DNA of 64,000 nt from PoT sp049331405 (GCF_049331405.1 NZ_CP186274.1:7378001-7442000), one strand, 5' to 3'. Positions 1 through 7,974 are shown, counted from the first letter of the stretch. The notes: a model not told the origin generated them from the letters alone. Numbers and translations: made by a program.

Positions 1-152
1 GCGAGGAAGTGATCGCCTACGATGAGCTCGGGGTCGGACCCGGCTCCCTGGTCGGACTGAGCGAGGGCCGCGAGGCCGCCAATCCGTTCGGGAAAGTCAA
101 GACACCGGTGGATGCGTACTGCGCCTGCCTCCTGGACCAACTTTACCTGTAA
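1..152 (+). CDS. EutN/CcmL-family BMC vertex protein (BMC-P), 3' end only
   Basis: The third frame is open from the window edge to the TAA at 150-152 and encodes the last 49 residues of a pentameric microcompartment vertex protein. The stretch VGPGSLVGLSEGREAANPF is typical of the EutN/CcmL fold, where the conserved glycine-rich turn and the Gly-x-Ala segment line the pentamer. The tail ends in DQLYL. Such proteins cap the vertices of icosahedral shells. The neighbouring class II aldolase and dehydrogenase make this the end of a planctomycete/verrucomicrobia-type fucose/rhamnose BMC locus. The start lies outside the window. Confidence 0.85.
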   Translation, partial: EEVIAYDELGVGPGSLVGLSEGREAANPFGKVKTPVDAYCACLLDQLYL

Positions 153-191
153 ACGGACCGGAGTGGCCCTAGCAGGATCGGAGATGCGAGC

Positions 192-1082
192 ATGGTCGGC
201 AACGGTTCGATGATGAGTGAGTGGAAGCTTCGCGAAGAGATGTGCGAGATCGGCCGGCGCGTCTATGCCAAGGGCTTCGCCGCCGCCAATGACGGAAACA
301 TCAGCTATCGCCTCAGCGAGGATCGCGTCCTCTGCACGCCGACGCGGGTCTCGAAGGGCTACATGAAGCCAGACGACCTCTGCATCGTCGACATGGACGG
401 CAAGCAGGTCTCGGGCAAGCGTAAGCGCTCGAGCGAGATCCTGCTGCACCTCGCGGTCATGCAGACCCGCCCCGACGTCAAGGCCTGCGTCCACTGCCAC
501 CCGCCTCATGCCACGGCCTTCGCCGTCGCCCATGAGCCGATCCCGAAGTGCACGATGCCCGAGTTCGAGGTCTTCCTCGGCGAAGTGGCCATCAGCCCCT
601 ACGAAACCCCCGGCACTCAGGCCTTCGCCGACACGGTCATCCCCTACGTCAAGGATACCGACGTCATCCTGCTCGCCAATCACGGCACGATCACGGCCGG
701 CAGCGACCTGATGGATGCCTACTTCAAGACGGAAATCATCGACGCCTACTGCCGGATCTTGATCCTCACCAAGCAGCTCGGCCAGGTGAATTACTACTCC
801 GACGAGAAGGCCGCCGAGCTCATCAAGATCAAGCCGAACCTGGGCATCCGCGACGTCCGCCTCGAGAAGGGGCTCGAGAACTGCGACCTCTGCGGCAACA
901 ACCTCTTCCGCGAAGGTTACACCGAGTTCAAGCCGGAACCGAGGGCCTTCATCCCGGCCAAGTTCCAGAACCAGGCCCCCGCCCCCGCTCCCGCCTCCAA
1001 GGGGGCCGGTGACGTGGACTCGCTCGTGAAGCTGATCACCGACCAGGTGATGCAGGTCATGAACGGCGCCCCGAAGGGCTGA
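192..1082 (+). CDS. pvmN: Class II aldolase (fuculose/rhamnulose-1-phosphate aldolase type) of the microcompartment
   Basis: A 296-aa protein of the class II aldolase/adducin fold. By family it cleaves L-fuculose- or L-rhamnulose-1-phosphate to DHAP and L-lactaldehyde, the substrate processed in planctomycete BMCs. Visible signatures are the N-terminal AANDGNIS segment, the zinc-binding HCHPPHATA (His-x-His) near residue 100 and a third histidine in ANHGTI near residue 160. After the catalytic domain (to about residue 245) comes a Pro/Ala-rich linker and a last amphipathic helix (VDSLVKLITDQVMQVM), which looks like a BMC encapsulation peptide. It starts 40 bp after the shell gene; GGAG lies upstream of the ATG, with alternative ATGs at 210 and 213. 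The name pvmN follows the Planctopirus BMC aldolase and is inferred from context. Confidence 0.85.
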   Translation: MVGNGSMMSEWKLREEMCEIGRRVYAKGFAAANDGNISYRLSEDRVLCTPTRVSKGYMKPDDLCIVDMDGKQVSGKRKRSSEILLHLAVMQTRPDVKACVHCHPPHATAFAVAHEPIPKCTMPEFEVFLGEVAISPYETPGTQAFADTVIPYVKDTDVILLANHGTITAGSDLMDAYFKTEIIDAYCRILILTKQLGQVNYYSDEKAAELIKIKPNLGIRDVRLEKGLENCDLCGNNLFREGYTEFKPEPRAFIPAKFQNQAPAPAPASKGAGDVDSLVKLITDQVMQVMNGAPKG

Positions 1083-1218
1083 GACGGCCGCCGCCAGAAT
1101 CACGCGGCGACTGAGCCTTGCTCGTCGCCGCCATCTTGAAATCCAAATACTACCACTCGTGCGGAAACAGCGGGACCCATCGCTCGATGAGCGGGTCCTC
1201 AACGAAGAGGAGCGACCT

Positions 1219-2310
1219 ATGAAGGTCAGCATCATCGGCGGCGGCGGCCTGGTGGGCTCGTGCGCAGCTTTCGCCTTGCAGTGCGGCGGTGTGGTCAGCC
1301 AGATCGACCTCATCGACCTGAACGCGGACCTCTGCAAAGGGCAGGCCCTCGACATCCTGCATGGGGCGTCGCTCGTCGCCGACCAGCGGATCCGGGCGAC
1401 CGGGTACGAGGCGATCCCGGAAAGCGACCTGGTCATGGTGACTGCCGGCCTCCGTCGCAAGCCGGACGAGAGCCGCCTCGACCTGATCAACCGCAACGTC
1501 GAGCTCTTCCTCAGCATCCTCGGCCAGGTCAAGGCCGCGGGTCTGAAGAAGGATGCGATCATCCTGGTCGTCTCCAACCCGGTCGACGTCCTCACCTACC
1601 TCGCGACCACCCAGCTCGGCCTCCCCTCGAAGCAGGTCATCGGGCTGGGAACCCAGCTCGACACGGCTCGGTTCCGCAGCCTGATCGCCGAGGCCCTCTC
1701 GCTGCCCGCGACGCAGGTGACCGCCACGATCCTGGGCGAGCACGGCGACAGCATGGTCCCCATCTGGTCGGCGGCCCAGGCCGCGGGCCTTCCGCTCGAG
1801 AAGTTCCCGGGCTGGAACTCGGGCCTGGCCGAAGCCCTCTTCAAGCGGACCAAGGGCAGCGGTGCCGAGGTCATCAAGCTGAAGGGCGGGGCCGGCTTCG
1901 CCGTCGGCATGTCGATCCGCGAGGTCGTCCACGCCGTCGCCCTCGACTCGAAGCGGATCCTGCCGGTCTCGTCGCTCGTCAACGGCCAGTACGGCATGCG
2001 TGACGTCTGCACCTCGGTGCCGACGGTCGTCGGCCGCTCCGGCGTCGAGGCCCAGCTCGAGATCGAACTCTGGCCGAAGGAAGTTTCGGCGCTCCAGCAC
2101 TCGTCCCAGGTCCTTCGCGAGACGATCGACCTCGTCTTGAAGAAGAACCCGGGCGCGGCCGGTTCAGCCCCGAAGCCCTCGGCTCCCGCCTCCACGCCCA
2201 ATCGCAACAGCAGCCCCGTGCGGGTGACGATGAGCAGCGGCGGCAATGTCACCGGCGGTTCCTCTCGCGTCACAATCTCCGGCCAGTCGAACGGGGGATA
2301 CCGTGGATAA
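1219..2310 (+). CDS. BMC-associated lactate/malate dehydrogenase with a Ser/Gly-rich C-terminal extension
   Basis: A 363-aa NAD-dependent 2-hydroxyacid dehydrogenase of the LDH/MDH family. Visible: the Rossmann motif GGGGLVGS, an Asp after strand 2 (LIDLN) that favours NAD, the active-site loop LRRKPDESRLDL and the catalytic GEHGDS. The residue matching the LDH specificity glutamine is an arginine, as in malate dehydrogenases. In planctomycete BMC loci this enzyme is thought to recycle nicotinamide cofactor for the lactaldehyde pathway. The catalytic part ends near residue 310. It is followed by about 50 residues rich in Ser, Gly and Pro with two RVT motifs, which ordinary LDHs lack. The ATG at 1219 follows GAGGAG with 7-nt spacing; the longer frame from 1159 has no support. 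The 3' end overlaps the next gene by 8 bp. Confidence 0.85.
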   Translation: MKVSIIGGGGLVGSCAAFALQCGGVVSQIDLIDLNADLCKGQALDILHGASLVADQRIRATGYEAIPESDLVMVTAGLRRKPDESRLDLINRNVELFLSILGQVKAAGLKKDAIILVVSNPVDVLTYLATTQLGLPSKQVIGLGTQLDTARFRSLIAEALSLPATQVTATILGEHGDSMVPIWSAAQAAGLPLEKFPGWNSGLAEALFKRTKGSGAEVIKLKGGAGFAVGMSIREVVHAVALDSKRILPVSSLVNGQYGMRDVCTSVPTVVGRSGVEAQLEIELWPKEVSALQHSSQVLRETIDLVLKKNPGAAGSAPKPSAPASTPNRNSSPVRVTMSSGGNVTGGSSRVTISGQSNGGYRG

Positions 2311-3640
2311 GTCGCTCGACCGCAAGCTGGCCGCGATTCACGCGAACCCGAACTGCCGCGAGTTCATCCTCGCCGACGCCAAGGACGCCGACATGGCGTT
2401 CGGCATCGGGGCCCCCGGGCAATCCCCCGAGGCCCACTCGGGCGAGTTGCGGGTCCGTACGCTCGAAGAATACCGCGACCAGATGCGGATGATCACGCGG
2501 CAAGGGTTGGTCGACATCATGCTGATGTCGGCCAGCACGAACTACGCCCTCACGATCCGCGAGAAGCTCTTCGAGAACTCGCACGTGACCCCGGCGGTTC
2601 GCGCCAACGACACCACCGATGTTCATATCGCTCGCGGTTCGATCTATGCGAAGGAGCCCTCGCAGCCCTTCCGCACGGCGAACCTCGACCACATCCAGTG
2701 CGGCCACCTGGATTGCGAGCCGGGCGAACGCTCGATCGGGGCCAACCTCGGCCTCTACAGCGTGACGTTCAACAACGACATGGCGCACGACATCGCCACC
2801 CTCGAGCGGTTCCACGAGTTCCGCGCCGAGGCCGAGCGCAAGGGGTTCCGATACTTCCTCGAGGTGTTCGACCCCAACATGCCGAACGCCCTGCCGCCGG
2901 ACGTCCTCCCCGGCTTCATCAATGATATGATCGCCCGGATGCTGGCGGGCGTCGCACCTGCCGGTCGCCCGGTCTTCCTGAAGATGGTCTACCACGGCCC
3001 GAAGGCCATGGAAGAGCTCTTCAAGTATGACCCGCACCTCGTCATCGGCATCCTCGGCGGCTCGTCGGGCACGACCTTCGACGCCTTCCAACTCCTGGCC
3101 GACGCCCAGAAGTATGGCGCGAAGGTGGCCCTCTTCGGCCGCAAGATCAACAGCGCCGAGAACCAGTTGGCGTTCGTCCAGTTCCTACGGCTCATCGTCG
3201 ACGGGCAGATCAGCCCGGTTGAGGCGGTGAAGGCGTATCACTCGGTGCTGGGCAAGCTCGGCATCCGCCCTCATCGCCCGCTCGAAGTCGACCTCCAGAC
3301 CCAGGCGGCGTCGATGAGCTACGGCGGCAGCTCGACCTCCGTCACGGTCCCGCCGAAGCCCAAGGCCGACGCCCCTGCCCCGGCCGTCACGGCTGCTTCG
3401 TGCCAGTGCCACGGCGAGAAGAAGGAAGCCAAGCCCGCGGCCTCCACCAACGGCCACGCCTGCGGCTGCAACGACAAGCCCGCCAAGGTCGAAGTCGTCT
3501 CGGCCGCTCCCGCCAGGAGCAAGCCCGAGGGCAAGAACGGCTTCCCCTCATTCGGCGACGGCCGCCCCGACTTCAGCAAGATGGATGTCGGTCAGCGTCT
3601 CGCTTATCACCGCGAGCGTCTCGGACTCGGCCGCAATTAA
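2303..3640 (+). CDS. BMC-locus TIM-barrel/aldolase-like protein with Cys-rich linker and putative encapsulation helix
   Basis: The GTG at 2303, just behind GGGGGA and overlapping the dehydrogenase gene, gives 445 aa. The exact function is not recognised. Residues 20-345 alternate strands and helices like a (beta/alpha)8 barrel. FLKMVYHGPKAM could hold a Schiff-base lysine, and GILGGSSGTTFDAF resembles the phosphate-binding loop of class I aldolases such as LacD/DeoC; this is inference. From residue 350 the chain becomes a low-complexity linker (GGSSTSVTV, Pro/Ala/Lys stretches) with a Cys/His cluster (SCQCHGEKK, HACGCNDKP). It ends in an amphipathic segment, MDVGQRLAYHRERLGL, that resembles a BMC cargo-targeting helix. 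The position at the end of a BMC operon and this tail suggest lumen cargo. Confidence 0.7.
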   Translation: MDKSLDRKLAAIHANPNCREFILADAKDADMAFGIGAPGQSPEAHSGELRVRTLEEYRDQMRMITRQGLVDIMLMSASTNYALTIREKLFENSHVTPAVRANDTTDVHIARGSIYAKEPSQPFRTANLDHIQCGHLDCEPGERSIGANLGLYSVTFNNDMAHDIATLERFHEFRAEAERKGFRYFLEVFDPNMPNALPPDVLPGFINDMIARMLAGVAPAGRPVFLKMVYHGPKAMEELFKYDPHLVIGILGGSSGTTFDAFQLLADAQKYGAKVALFGRKINSAENQLAFVQFLRLIVDGQISPVEAVKAYHSVLGKLGIRPHRPLEVDLQTQAASMSYGGSSTSVTVPPKPKADAPAPAVTAASCQCHGEKKEAKPAASTNGHACGCNDKPAKVEVVSAAPARSKPEGKNGFPSFGDGRPDFSKMDVGQRLAYHRERLGLGRN

Positions 3641-3653
3641 TACGTCATAAATC

Positions 3654-3670
3654 CACGGCCTCTGGCCGTG
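3654..3670. repeat. Short perfect palindrome with TCT triloop
   Basis: CACGGCC and GGCCGTG pair perfectly around a TCT loop. It lies just after the BMC operon and before the transposase. It has the same stem-plus-three-base-loop design as the array at 4190-4349, so it may mark the left side of the REP/IS200-type insertion. It is also placed to act as a terminator for the BMC operon, although no T-run follows. Confidence 0.5.
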
Positions 3671-3710
3671 CGACCCGAAGAGCTTCGAGCGATCCGACGT
3701 GCAATGAAAT

Positions 3711-3757
3711 AGGCTCCTCCTTCCAGGAAGGCCCCGAGGGGCAGGAAGGAGGAGCCT
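3711..3757 (+). promoter_or_regulatory. Start-codon hairpin sequestering the transposase ribosome binding site
   Basis: A perfect 14-bp inverted repeat: AGGCTCCTCCTTCC at 3711-3724 pairs with GGAAGGAGGAGCCT at 3744-3757. It encloses a second palindrome, GCCCC-GA-GGGGC, at 3731-3742. The right arm contains the Shine-Dalgarno GGAGG and ends one base before the ATG at 3758. In RNA the ribosome binding site would be fully paired. IS200 elements are known to repress transposase translation with such a 5' hairpin. Confidence 0.75.
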
Positions 3758-4183
3758 ATGCACGAATGGCAGAGCCTTTCCCATGTCCGGTGGGAATGCA
3801 AGTACCACGTCGTGATCATACCGAAGTACCGCCGCAAAGTCTTCTACGGAAGGCTTCGGCATCAGATCGGCCCGATCCTTCGGGAATTGTGCCGTCAACG
3901 CGGGATCGATCTGTTGGAAGGGCACGCGATGCCCGACCACATCCACCTGTGCTTGAGCATACCGCCCAAGTATAGCGTGGCGAACACGATCGGGTTCCTG
4001 AAGGGCAAGAGCGCCGTCCGGATCCATCGTGAGCTGTTGAAGGAGCGCCGGATGACGGGCCTGCATTTCTGGGCGACGGGTTATTGCGTGAGCACGGTGG
4101 GCCTTGATGAGGCCCGGGTGCGGCAGTACATCCGCGAGCAGGATGAGCTGGATCGTCGGCAGGGCGAGTTGAACCTGGAGTAA
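3758..4183 (+). CDS. tnpA: IS200/REP-associated Y1 (HUH) transposase
   Basis: A 141-aa single-strand DNA transposase of the IS200/IS605 TnpA and REP-associated tyrosine transposase family. The HUH pair is in MPDHIHLCLSIPPKYSV (His-Ile-His near residue 51). The family's catalytic tyrosine is probably the one in VRQYIREQDE near residue 125. The opening, HVRWECKYHVVIIPKYRRKVF, is a family hallmark. Full length and intact, with no tnpB accessory gene next to it. Flanking palindromes (3654-3670, 3711-3757, 4190-4349) fit either IS200 end hairpins or a resident REP-type array. Translation is probably restrained by the hairpin over its Shine-Dalgarno. Confidence 0.88.
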   Translation: MHEWQSLSHVRWECKYHVVIIPKYRRKVFYGRLRHQIGPILRELCRQRGIDLLEGHAMPDHIHLCLSIPPKYSVANTIGFLKGKSAVRIHRELLKERRMTGLHFWATGYCVSTVGLDEARVRQYIREQDELDRRQGELNLE

Positions 4184-4189
4184 CCCCGT

Positions 4190-4349
4190 AGGCCCCGAGG
4201 GGGCCTTCCTGGCCTTACGGTCCCCCGCGGGGGCTACCGCATGTACCGGGCTCCGACGGAGCGACTCAAGTCATCGCCCCCAACGGGGGCTTCCTCACGT
4301 ATCGGGCCCCCTCGGGGGGCCTTCCTGATACCTCGGCCTCCGGCCGAGG
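4190..4349. repeat. Array of six triloop palindromes at about 28-bp spacing
   Basis: Six consecutive hairpins: AGGCCCC-GAG-GGGGCCT (4190-4206), CCCCC-GC-GGGGG (4222-4233), GCTCC-GAC-GGAGC (4250-4262), GCCCCC-AAC-GGGGGC (4276-4290), GGCCCCC-TCG-GGGGGCC (4305-4321) and CCTCGGCC-TCC-GGCCGAGG (4331-4349). Their centres lie 27-30 bp apart. Stems differ in sequence but stay complementary, and five of six loops are exactly three bases. Spacers share a loose TTCCT...TATCGG pattern. The array directly follows the Y1 transposase, as REP/BIME arrays do around their dedicated transposases. Confidence 0.7.
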
Positions 4350-4387
4350 AGCCTCATTCGCGGTCAACCTCGAGCGAGCCACGTGCT

Positions 4388-4438
4388 AAGGCCTTCGACT
4401 TCTGGGCGATTCAAGCCCGGGACTCGAAGGCCTTTTCT
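4388..4438 (+). terminator. Hairpin terminator downstream of the transposase
   Basis: AAGGCCTTCGA (4388-4398) pairs with TCGAAGGCCTT (4424-4434), with an inner GGGC/GCCC stem, and runs into TTTTC. The 11-bp stem with a short T-run resembles an intrinsic terminator for the plus strand. Confidence 0.55.
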
Positions 4439-4506
4439 ATTCCCTCGTCGGCCCGCGGATTCTTTGTTCCAAAGCATGGAACCGTTGGCCCGGCACAACG
4501 AAAAAA

Positions 4507-4540
4507 CGCCCCTGCGTGAAGTTTCACGCAGGGGCGGTTT
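4507..4540. terminator. Bidirectional intrinsic terminator
   Basis: CGCCCCTGCGTGAA (4507-4520) and TTCACGCAGGGGCG (4523-4536) form a perfect 14-bp stem around GT. AAAAAA lies on the left and GTTTT on the right, so it can work in both directions. It sits between the transposase module and the 3' end of the minus-strand acyltransferase. Confidence 0.8.
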
Positions 4541-4568
4541 TCATGTTTCATCAAATCTCGCGAGTAGC

Positions 4569-5912
4569 TCAACTCCTCGTGAGTGACGTGGACGATGAGG
4601 TCTTTCGTGCGCGAAGGCGGAACCGCGGCAGGGGGATGAAACTGGGCTCGCCGACCTCGGGGCGCTTGCGAGCACCGTGGAGCCAGCGCCCGACCCAGGT
4701 ATATCGCACCATCACCTGATAGCTCGAAAACCCGAGGCTGAACGTCAGGAGAAGCACGGTGGCGAACTTGACGACCGGGTGTAGCGGAGCGCCGAGCAGA
4801 TCGACCTGAATCAGCCCGACCACGGGGAAGTGCCAAAGGTAGATCCAGTACGAGCTGTCGGCGAGGTAGCGAATCCGGCCGTTCGAGCGATTGATGAGCC
4901 GCAGATAGGTGCCGAAGAGCCCGAAGATGACCAGCCAGGAATAGAGGGCGGCGAGTCCGGATGAGGCGAAGCTTTCCACGCCACTCAGGGGCCGGAGCCA
5001 ACCTTCCCGCATGATCACCGCCCTCCCGATGAAGACGGGGATCGAGAGGGTCAGGTAGGTCATCGAGTGAGGGATCAAACGATCCAGATTGCGGCTATGC
5101 CGTTGCAAGACGGCCCCAACGGTGAAGAAGACCCCGTAGAGAGCGAGCCGCATCGGGTCGACCAGGAATGAGTTGTGTCGGTTGAGGAATGCGTCGATAC
5201 CGCTCGCCTCCCGGCTCATCCAGACAATCAAAGCCGTGGGGACGGCCACGAGTAAAGGCCGCAGCGGAGATAAGAGCCAGCTGCGGTCAGACTCCCCTTC
5301 TGGGGGCGTGTTCGACGCCTTGATTTTGCGCTCGATCATCTTGTAAGCGAAAAAGACTGCGAGCATCACCATCAGGTATTCCAGGAACCAGAGGTGGGCC
5401 GGCCCGTAGAGGTTGGGCTGGAGACCCTTGGCGTGGAATTTCATGCGGCGGATCTCCCGCCAGGTGCAGTGTCCCGACTCGAGCCAGCCGTATTCCCAGA
5501 CCGCCAGGCAGAGTGGCAAAATCGTCGCGGAACTGACCAGGAACGGGGCGAGGATGCGTTGCCAGCGGTTCTTGAGGAAGCCGGCGGGGCCTCGCGATTC
5601 AAAGAGGTCGGCGGCGAAGAATCCGGCGATAGTGAAGAAGAGGGGCGACGAGACCCCCATCACCCACCAGCAGAACGGGTCGAAGAGGACCTGCTCGGGG
5701 CTCTCCTTCGATGCCCAGATCAACTCGGGGATGTTGATCCGGATGTAACCGAGCGCCGCGTGGAGCGTGACCACCATGAACATGGCGGTCCCCCGCAAGG
5801 CGTCGAGCGCGTGGTGTCTTGGACGCGTCGCGCGAGACGGCACGTTGACGGGGTCGGCGTGCAATCGACGCAGGAGCCGCGGCACCGATTCCCGATTCGT
5901 CGCCGAACTCAT
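4569..5912 (-). CDS. Acyltransferase family 3 membrane protein (OpgC/OafA-like)
   Basis: A 447-aa polytopic membrane protein. The N-terminal HALDALRGTAMFMVVTLHAA is the classic start of acyltransferase-3 proteins, with the active-site-region histidine in the first membrane segment. About ten hydrophobic segments follow, including the late IYLWHFPVVGLIQ motif, where the second conserved histidine sits. The family O-acylates sugars of glycans, glucans or lipids at the cytoplasmic membrane; the acceptor here cannot be told. The ATG at 5912 is preceded by GAGGAA with good spacing. The gene stands alone and is closed by the terminator at 4507-4540. Confidence 0.85.
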   Translation of the reverse strand: MSSATNRESVPRLLRRLHADPVNVPSRATRPRHHALDALRGTAMFMVVTLHAALGYIRINIPELIWASKESPEQVLFDPFCWWVMGVSSPLFFTIAGFFAADLFESRGPAGFLKNRWQRILAPFLVSSATILPLCLAVWEYGWLESGHCTWREIRRMKFHAKGLQPNLYGPAHLWFLEYLMVMLAVFFAYKMIERKIKASNTPPEGESDRSWLLSPLRPLLVAVPTALIVWMSREASGIDAFLNRHNSFLVDPMRLALYGVFFTVGAVLQRHSRNLDRLIPHSMTYLTLSIPVFIGRAVIMREGWLRPLSGVESFASSGLAALYSWLVIFGLFGTYLRLINRSNGRIRYLADSSYWIYLWHFPVVGLIQVDLLGAPLHPVVKFATVLLLTFSLGFSSYQVMVRYTWVGRWLHGARKRPEVGEPSFIPLPRFRLRARKTSSSTSLTRS

Positions 5913-6613
5913 GGGTTTCCTCGACTATCTGGAGCGAGTCCGTCTCGGGACGAACATGGTGAAACCCCTCCTTGGCGATGGAAATCCTTCACCGTGCGCG
6001 TGAATGTGCACAGTGATCTTCATCATCGGAATGGGCCATGAACGAGCTTGATGGAGATCGCTACGTCGAGGCGCTTCGACGACCGAAACATCGCGTTTTC
6101 CGGGTTATCTATCGGAGGATTCGACTCGCGAGGCGACGACGCCTCTCGGGTGACCGGCTTCGTGGCAAGTGTCGTCCTTGCTCCACGCTTTCGCGGGAGC
6201 AGGACACATCGTCGATCGGGTGGCTTCGATGGGTGGGTGGGTCGCGGCCTTGACGGCTTATACCACCCGTATCGGCGTGGCGAGAGTGAGGATTGAGCGG
6301 ATTTTTACGAGGCGTGCCCCGGATTTGCAAATCTTAACGTGAAATGAGTCATGTGTGCCGAGGTTTGCCATCCCAAAAGATCGAGATTCAGTAGGTCTTT
6401 GATGGAAGCGAAATTCATTTGAGTTATGCAAATGAAGGGAGATTTCCTACTTACAGCCAATCGAGGGTCCTATGCTTGCATCGATGGTGTCGCATCGCGA
6501 TCGGCAGGAAAAGTGCGAAGGCCTTGGCGGCGAGGTCAATCAGCGATGACCTCGCCACCAGTATGAGATTTCGTCGTTTGGACGAATATCCTCCCCGAAC
6601 ATCGGGCCACAGA
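5913..6613. other. Gene-poor intergenic stretch
   Basis: About 700 bases without a credible gene. Short open frames on both strands lack ribosome binding sites and recognisable composition. 6290-6440 is distinctly AT-richer than its surroundings. This is the upstream region of the acyltransferase gene, whose promoter probably lies in its left part. Confidence 0.5.
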
Positions 6614-6649
6614 GGCTCGGCGCTTCCGGCGGGGCGATCGCGCCGAGCC
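6614..6649 (-). terminator. Hairpin after the minus-strand oxidoreductase gene
   Basis: GGCTCGGCGC (6614-6623) and GCGCCGAGCC (6640-6649) form a perfect 10-bp stem with a 16-base loop, six bases beyond the stop codon of the 6655-7776 gene. No T-run follows, so intrinsic termination is uncertain. Confidence 0.45.
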
Positions 6650-6654
6650 CCCCA

Positions 6655-7776
6655 TCACTTGGAAACGAGCTTGGGTTCGATCCAGGTCTTCTTGTCGTAG
6701 GACTCGAGCACGGCATCGGCCACGATCTGGGCGTTCAGGCCGTGCAGGTAGCTCGGTTCGGCCTGCCGCTTCTCGAGGATTGCCGAGACGAACTCCCAGA
6801 CGAGGTCGTAGCGGAAGACCGTCGCGGGGACGCCATCGTTAGGGTCTCGGGGGCTGCCTTCGGGCTTGAGGAACTCGTCGGGCACGGGGATGGGGGCGAG
6901 GTCCTGCCCCGTCTTGCCGACGAGGATCGTATTCGGCTCATGGAGCCGATAGACGGCCGAGCCCTCCGACCCGTTGATCTCCGCCCATTCGTGTCCGAAG
7001 CCGTTGCGACCGTATCCCTTCGCGAGGGTCGTCCCTTCCCAGACGCCCGTGGCTCCGCTGGCGAATTCCCCGATGATCGAAGACCAATCGTCGACATCGG
7101 AAGGAGGACAGGCCTTGCCGTCCGGCGTGGTTGTTCGCGGCGCGAAGCGGGCCACGGCGCCGCAGATGTGCGAGAGCGGACCCATGAGGTCGAGGGCGAA
7201 GTCGATCCGATGGATCGTCATGTCGTAGAGGTCGCCGGCGCCGGCCTTGTCCTTGTACTGCCGCCAGCCCCAACTCGTCTCGGGCCAGTCGAGGAACCGC
7301 TGCGAACGGAAGTGTCGCGGAGTGCCCAGGGCTCCGGTCTTGAGGAGGTTCTTGAGGTACCGCATCGACGGGGCGAAGCGATAGGTGAAGGCGGTCATGT
7401 GGACGACCCCGGCGTCCCTGGCCGAGACGTACATCGCCTCGACCTCACCCTTGTTCAGACCCAGGGGCTTCTCGCACATGATGTGCTTGCCCGCCGTGGA
7501 GGCCGCGAGCGAGATGGGCTTGTGGCTGAAGTTCGGCGTGGCGATGATCACCGCGTCGACCTCGGGGTCGGCGCAGAGGATCTCGGGGTCGGTCGTGACC
7601 TTGGAGATCCCCCAGTCGGCCTTGCGCTTCTCGAGGAGTTGCGGGTCGGCGTCGCAAGCCGCGACCAATTCCGCACGAGGGTCGATGCGGATCCCGGGGA
7701 CGTGATGGTAGTCGCTGACCGCGCCCGCTCCCACGATTCCGATCCTGACCTTGCCCGACTTGGCTGGATTCGACAT
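6655..7776 (-). CDS. Gfo/Idh/MocA-family oxidoreductase
   Basis: A 373-aa NAD(P)-dependent oxidoreductase. The N-terminal Rossmann motif is IGIVGAGAVSDYHH and the family signature CEKPLG, with the catalytic lysine, is near residue 102. The C-terminal half is the alpha/beta substrate domain (AFTYRFAPSMRY, MTIHRIDFALDLMG). These enzymes act on sugars, inositols or cyclitols and are greatly expanded in planctomycetes; the substrate cannot be read. The ATG at 7776 has GGAG about 15 nt upstream. It is divergent from a second family member, about 200 bp away, so the two probably share a regulatory region. Confidence 0.88.
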   Translation of the reverse strand: MSNPAKSGKVRIGIVGAGAVSDYHHVPGIRIDPRAELVAACDADPQLLEKRKADWGISKVTTDPEILCADPEVDAVIIATPNFSHKPISLAASTAGKHIMCEKPLGLNKGEVEAMYVSARDAGVVHMTAFTYRFAPSMRYLKNLLKTGALGTPRHFRSQRFLDWPETSWGWRQYKDKAGAGDLYDMTIHRIDFALDLMGPLSHICGAVARFAPRTTTPDGKACPPSDVDDWSSIIGEFASGATGVWEGTTLAKGYGRNGFGHEWAEINGSEGSAVYRLHEPNTILVGKTGQDLAPIPVPDEFLKPEGSPRDPNDGVPATVFRYDLVWEFVSAILEKRQAEPSYLHGLNAQIVADAVLESYDKKTWIEPKLVSK

Positions 7777-7974
7777 CGAAATAGCTCACTCCGCTGCATG
7801 GACCGAGGGCCGACGACGGGCCGAGCCCCGGGGCGGCGCCCCGAGCGTTCCACCACCTGGCATGACCGAAGCCCCGGCTCTACGATAGCTTGTCTAGAAG
7901 TCCCCGTCCTACTATCCTGCAGTCCATTCTGCAAGGGTTCGGCAACGATTCAAGCGAGCGGAGAGACCACGCAC

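Noticed and set aside
4190..4349. CRISPR array
   Set aside because: Units are palindromes of differing sequence with about 28-bp spacing; there are no identical direct repeats and no cas genes.
6038..6330. Short overlapping ORFs in the 5913-6613 gap
   Set aside because: Frames of 71-82 codons on both strands, no ribosome binding site, Arg-rich composition typical of chance frames in GC-rich DNA.
6742..7974. Long N-terminal extension of the Gfo/Idh/MocA frame ending at 9096
   Set aside because: The open frame upstream of 7975 lies antisense to the divergent oxidoreductase gene; the family start with its ribosome binding site is at 7975.
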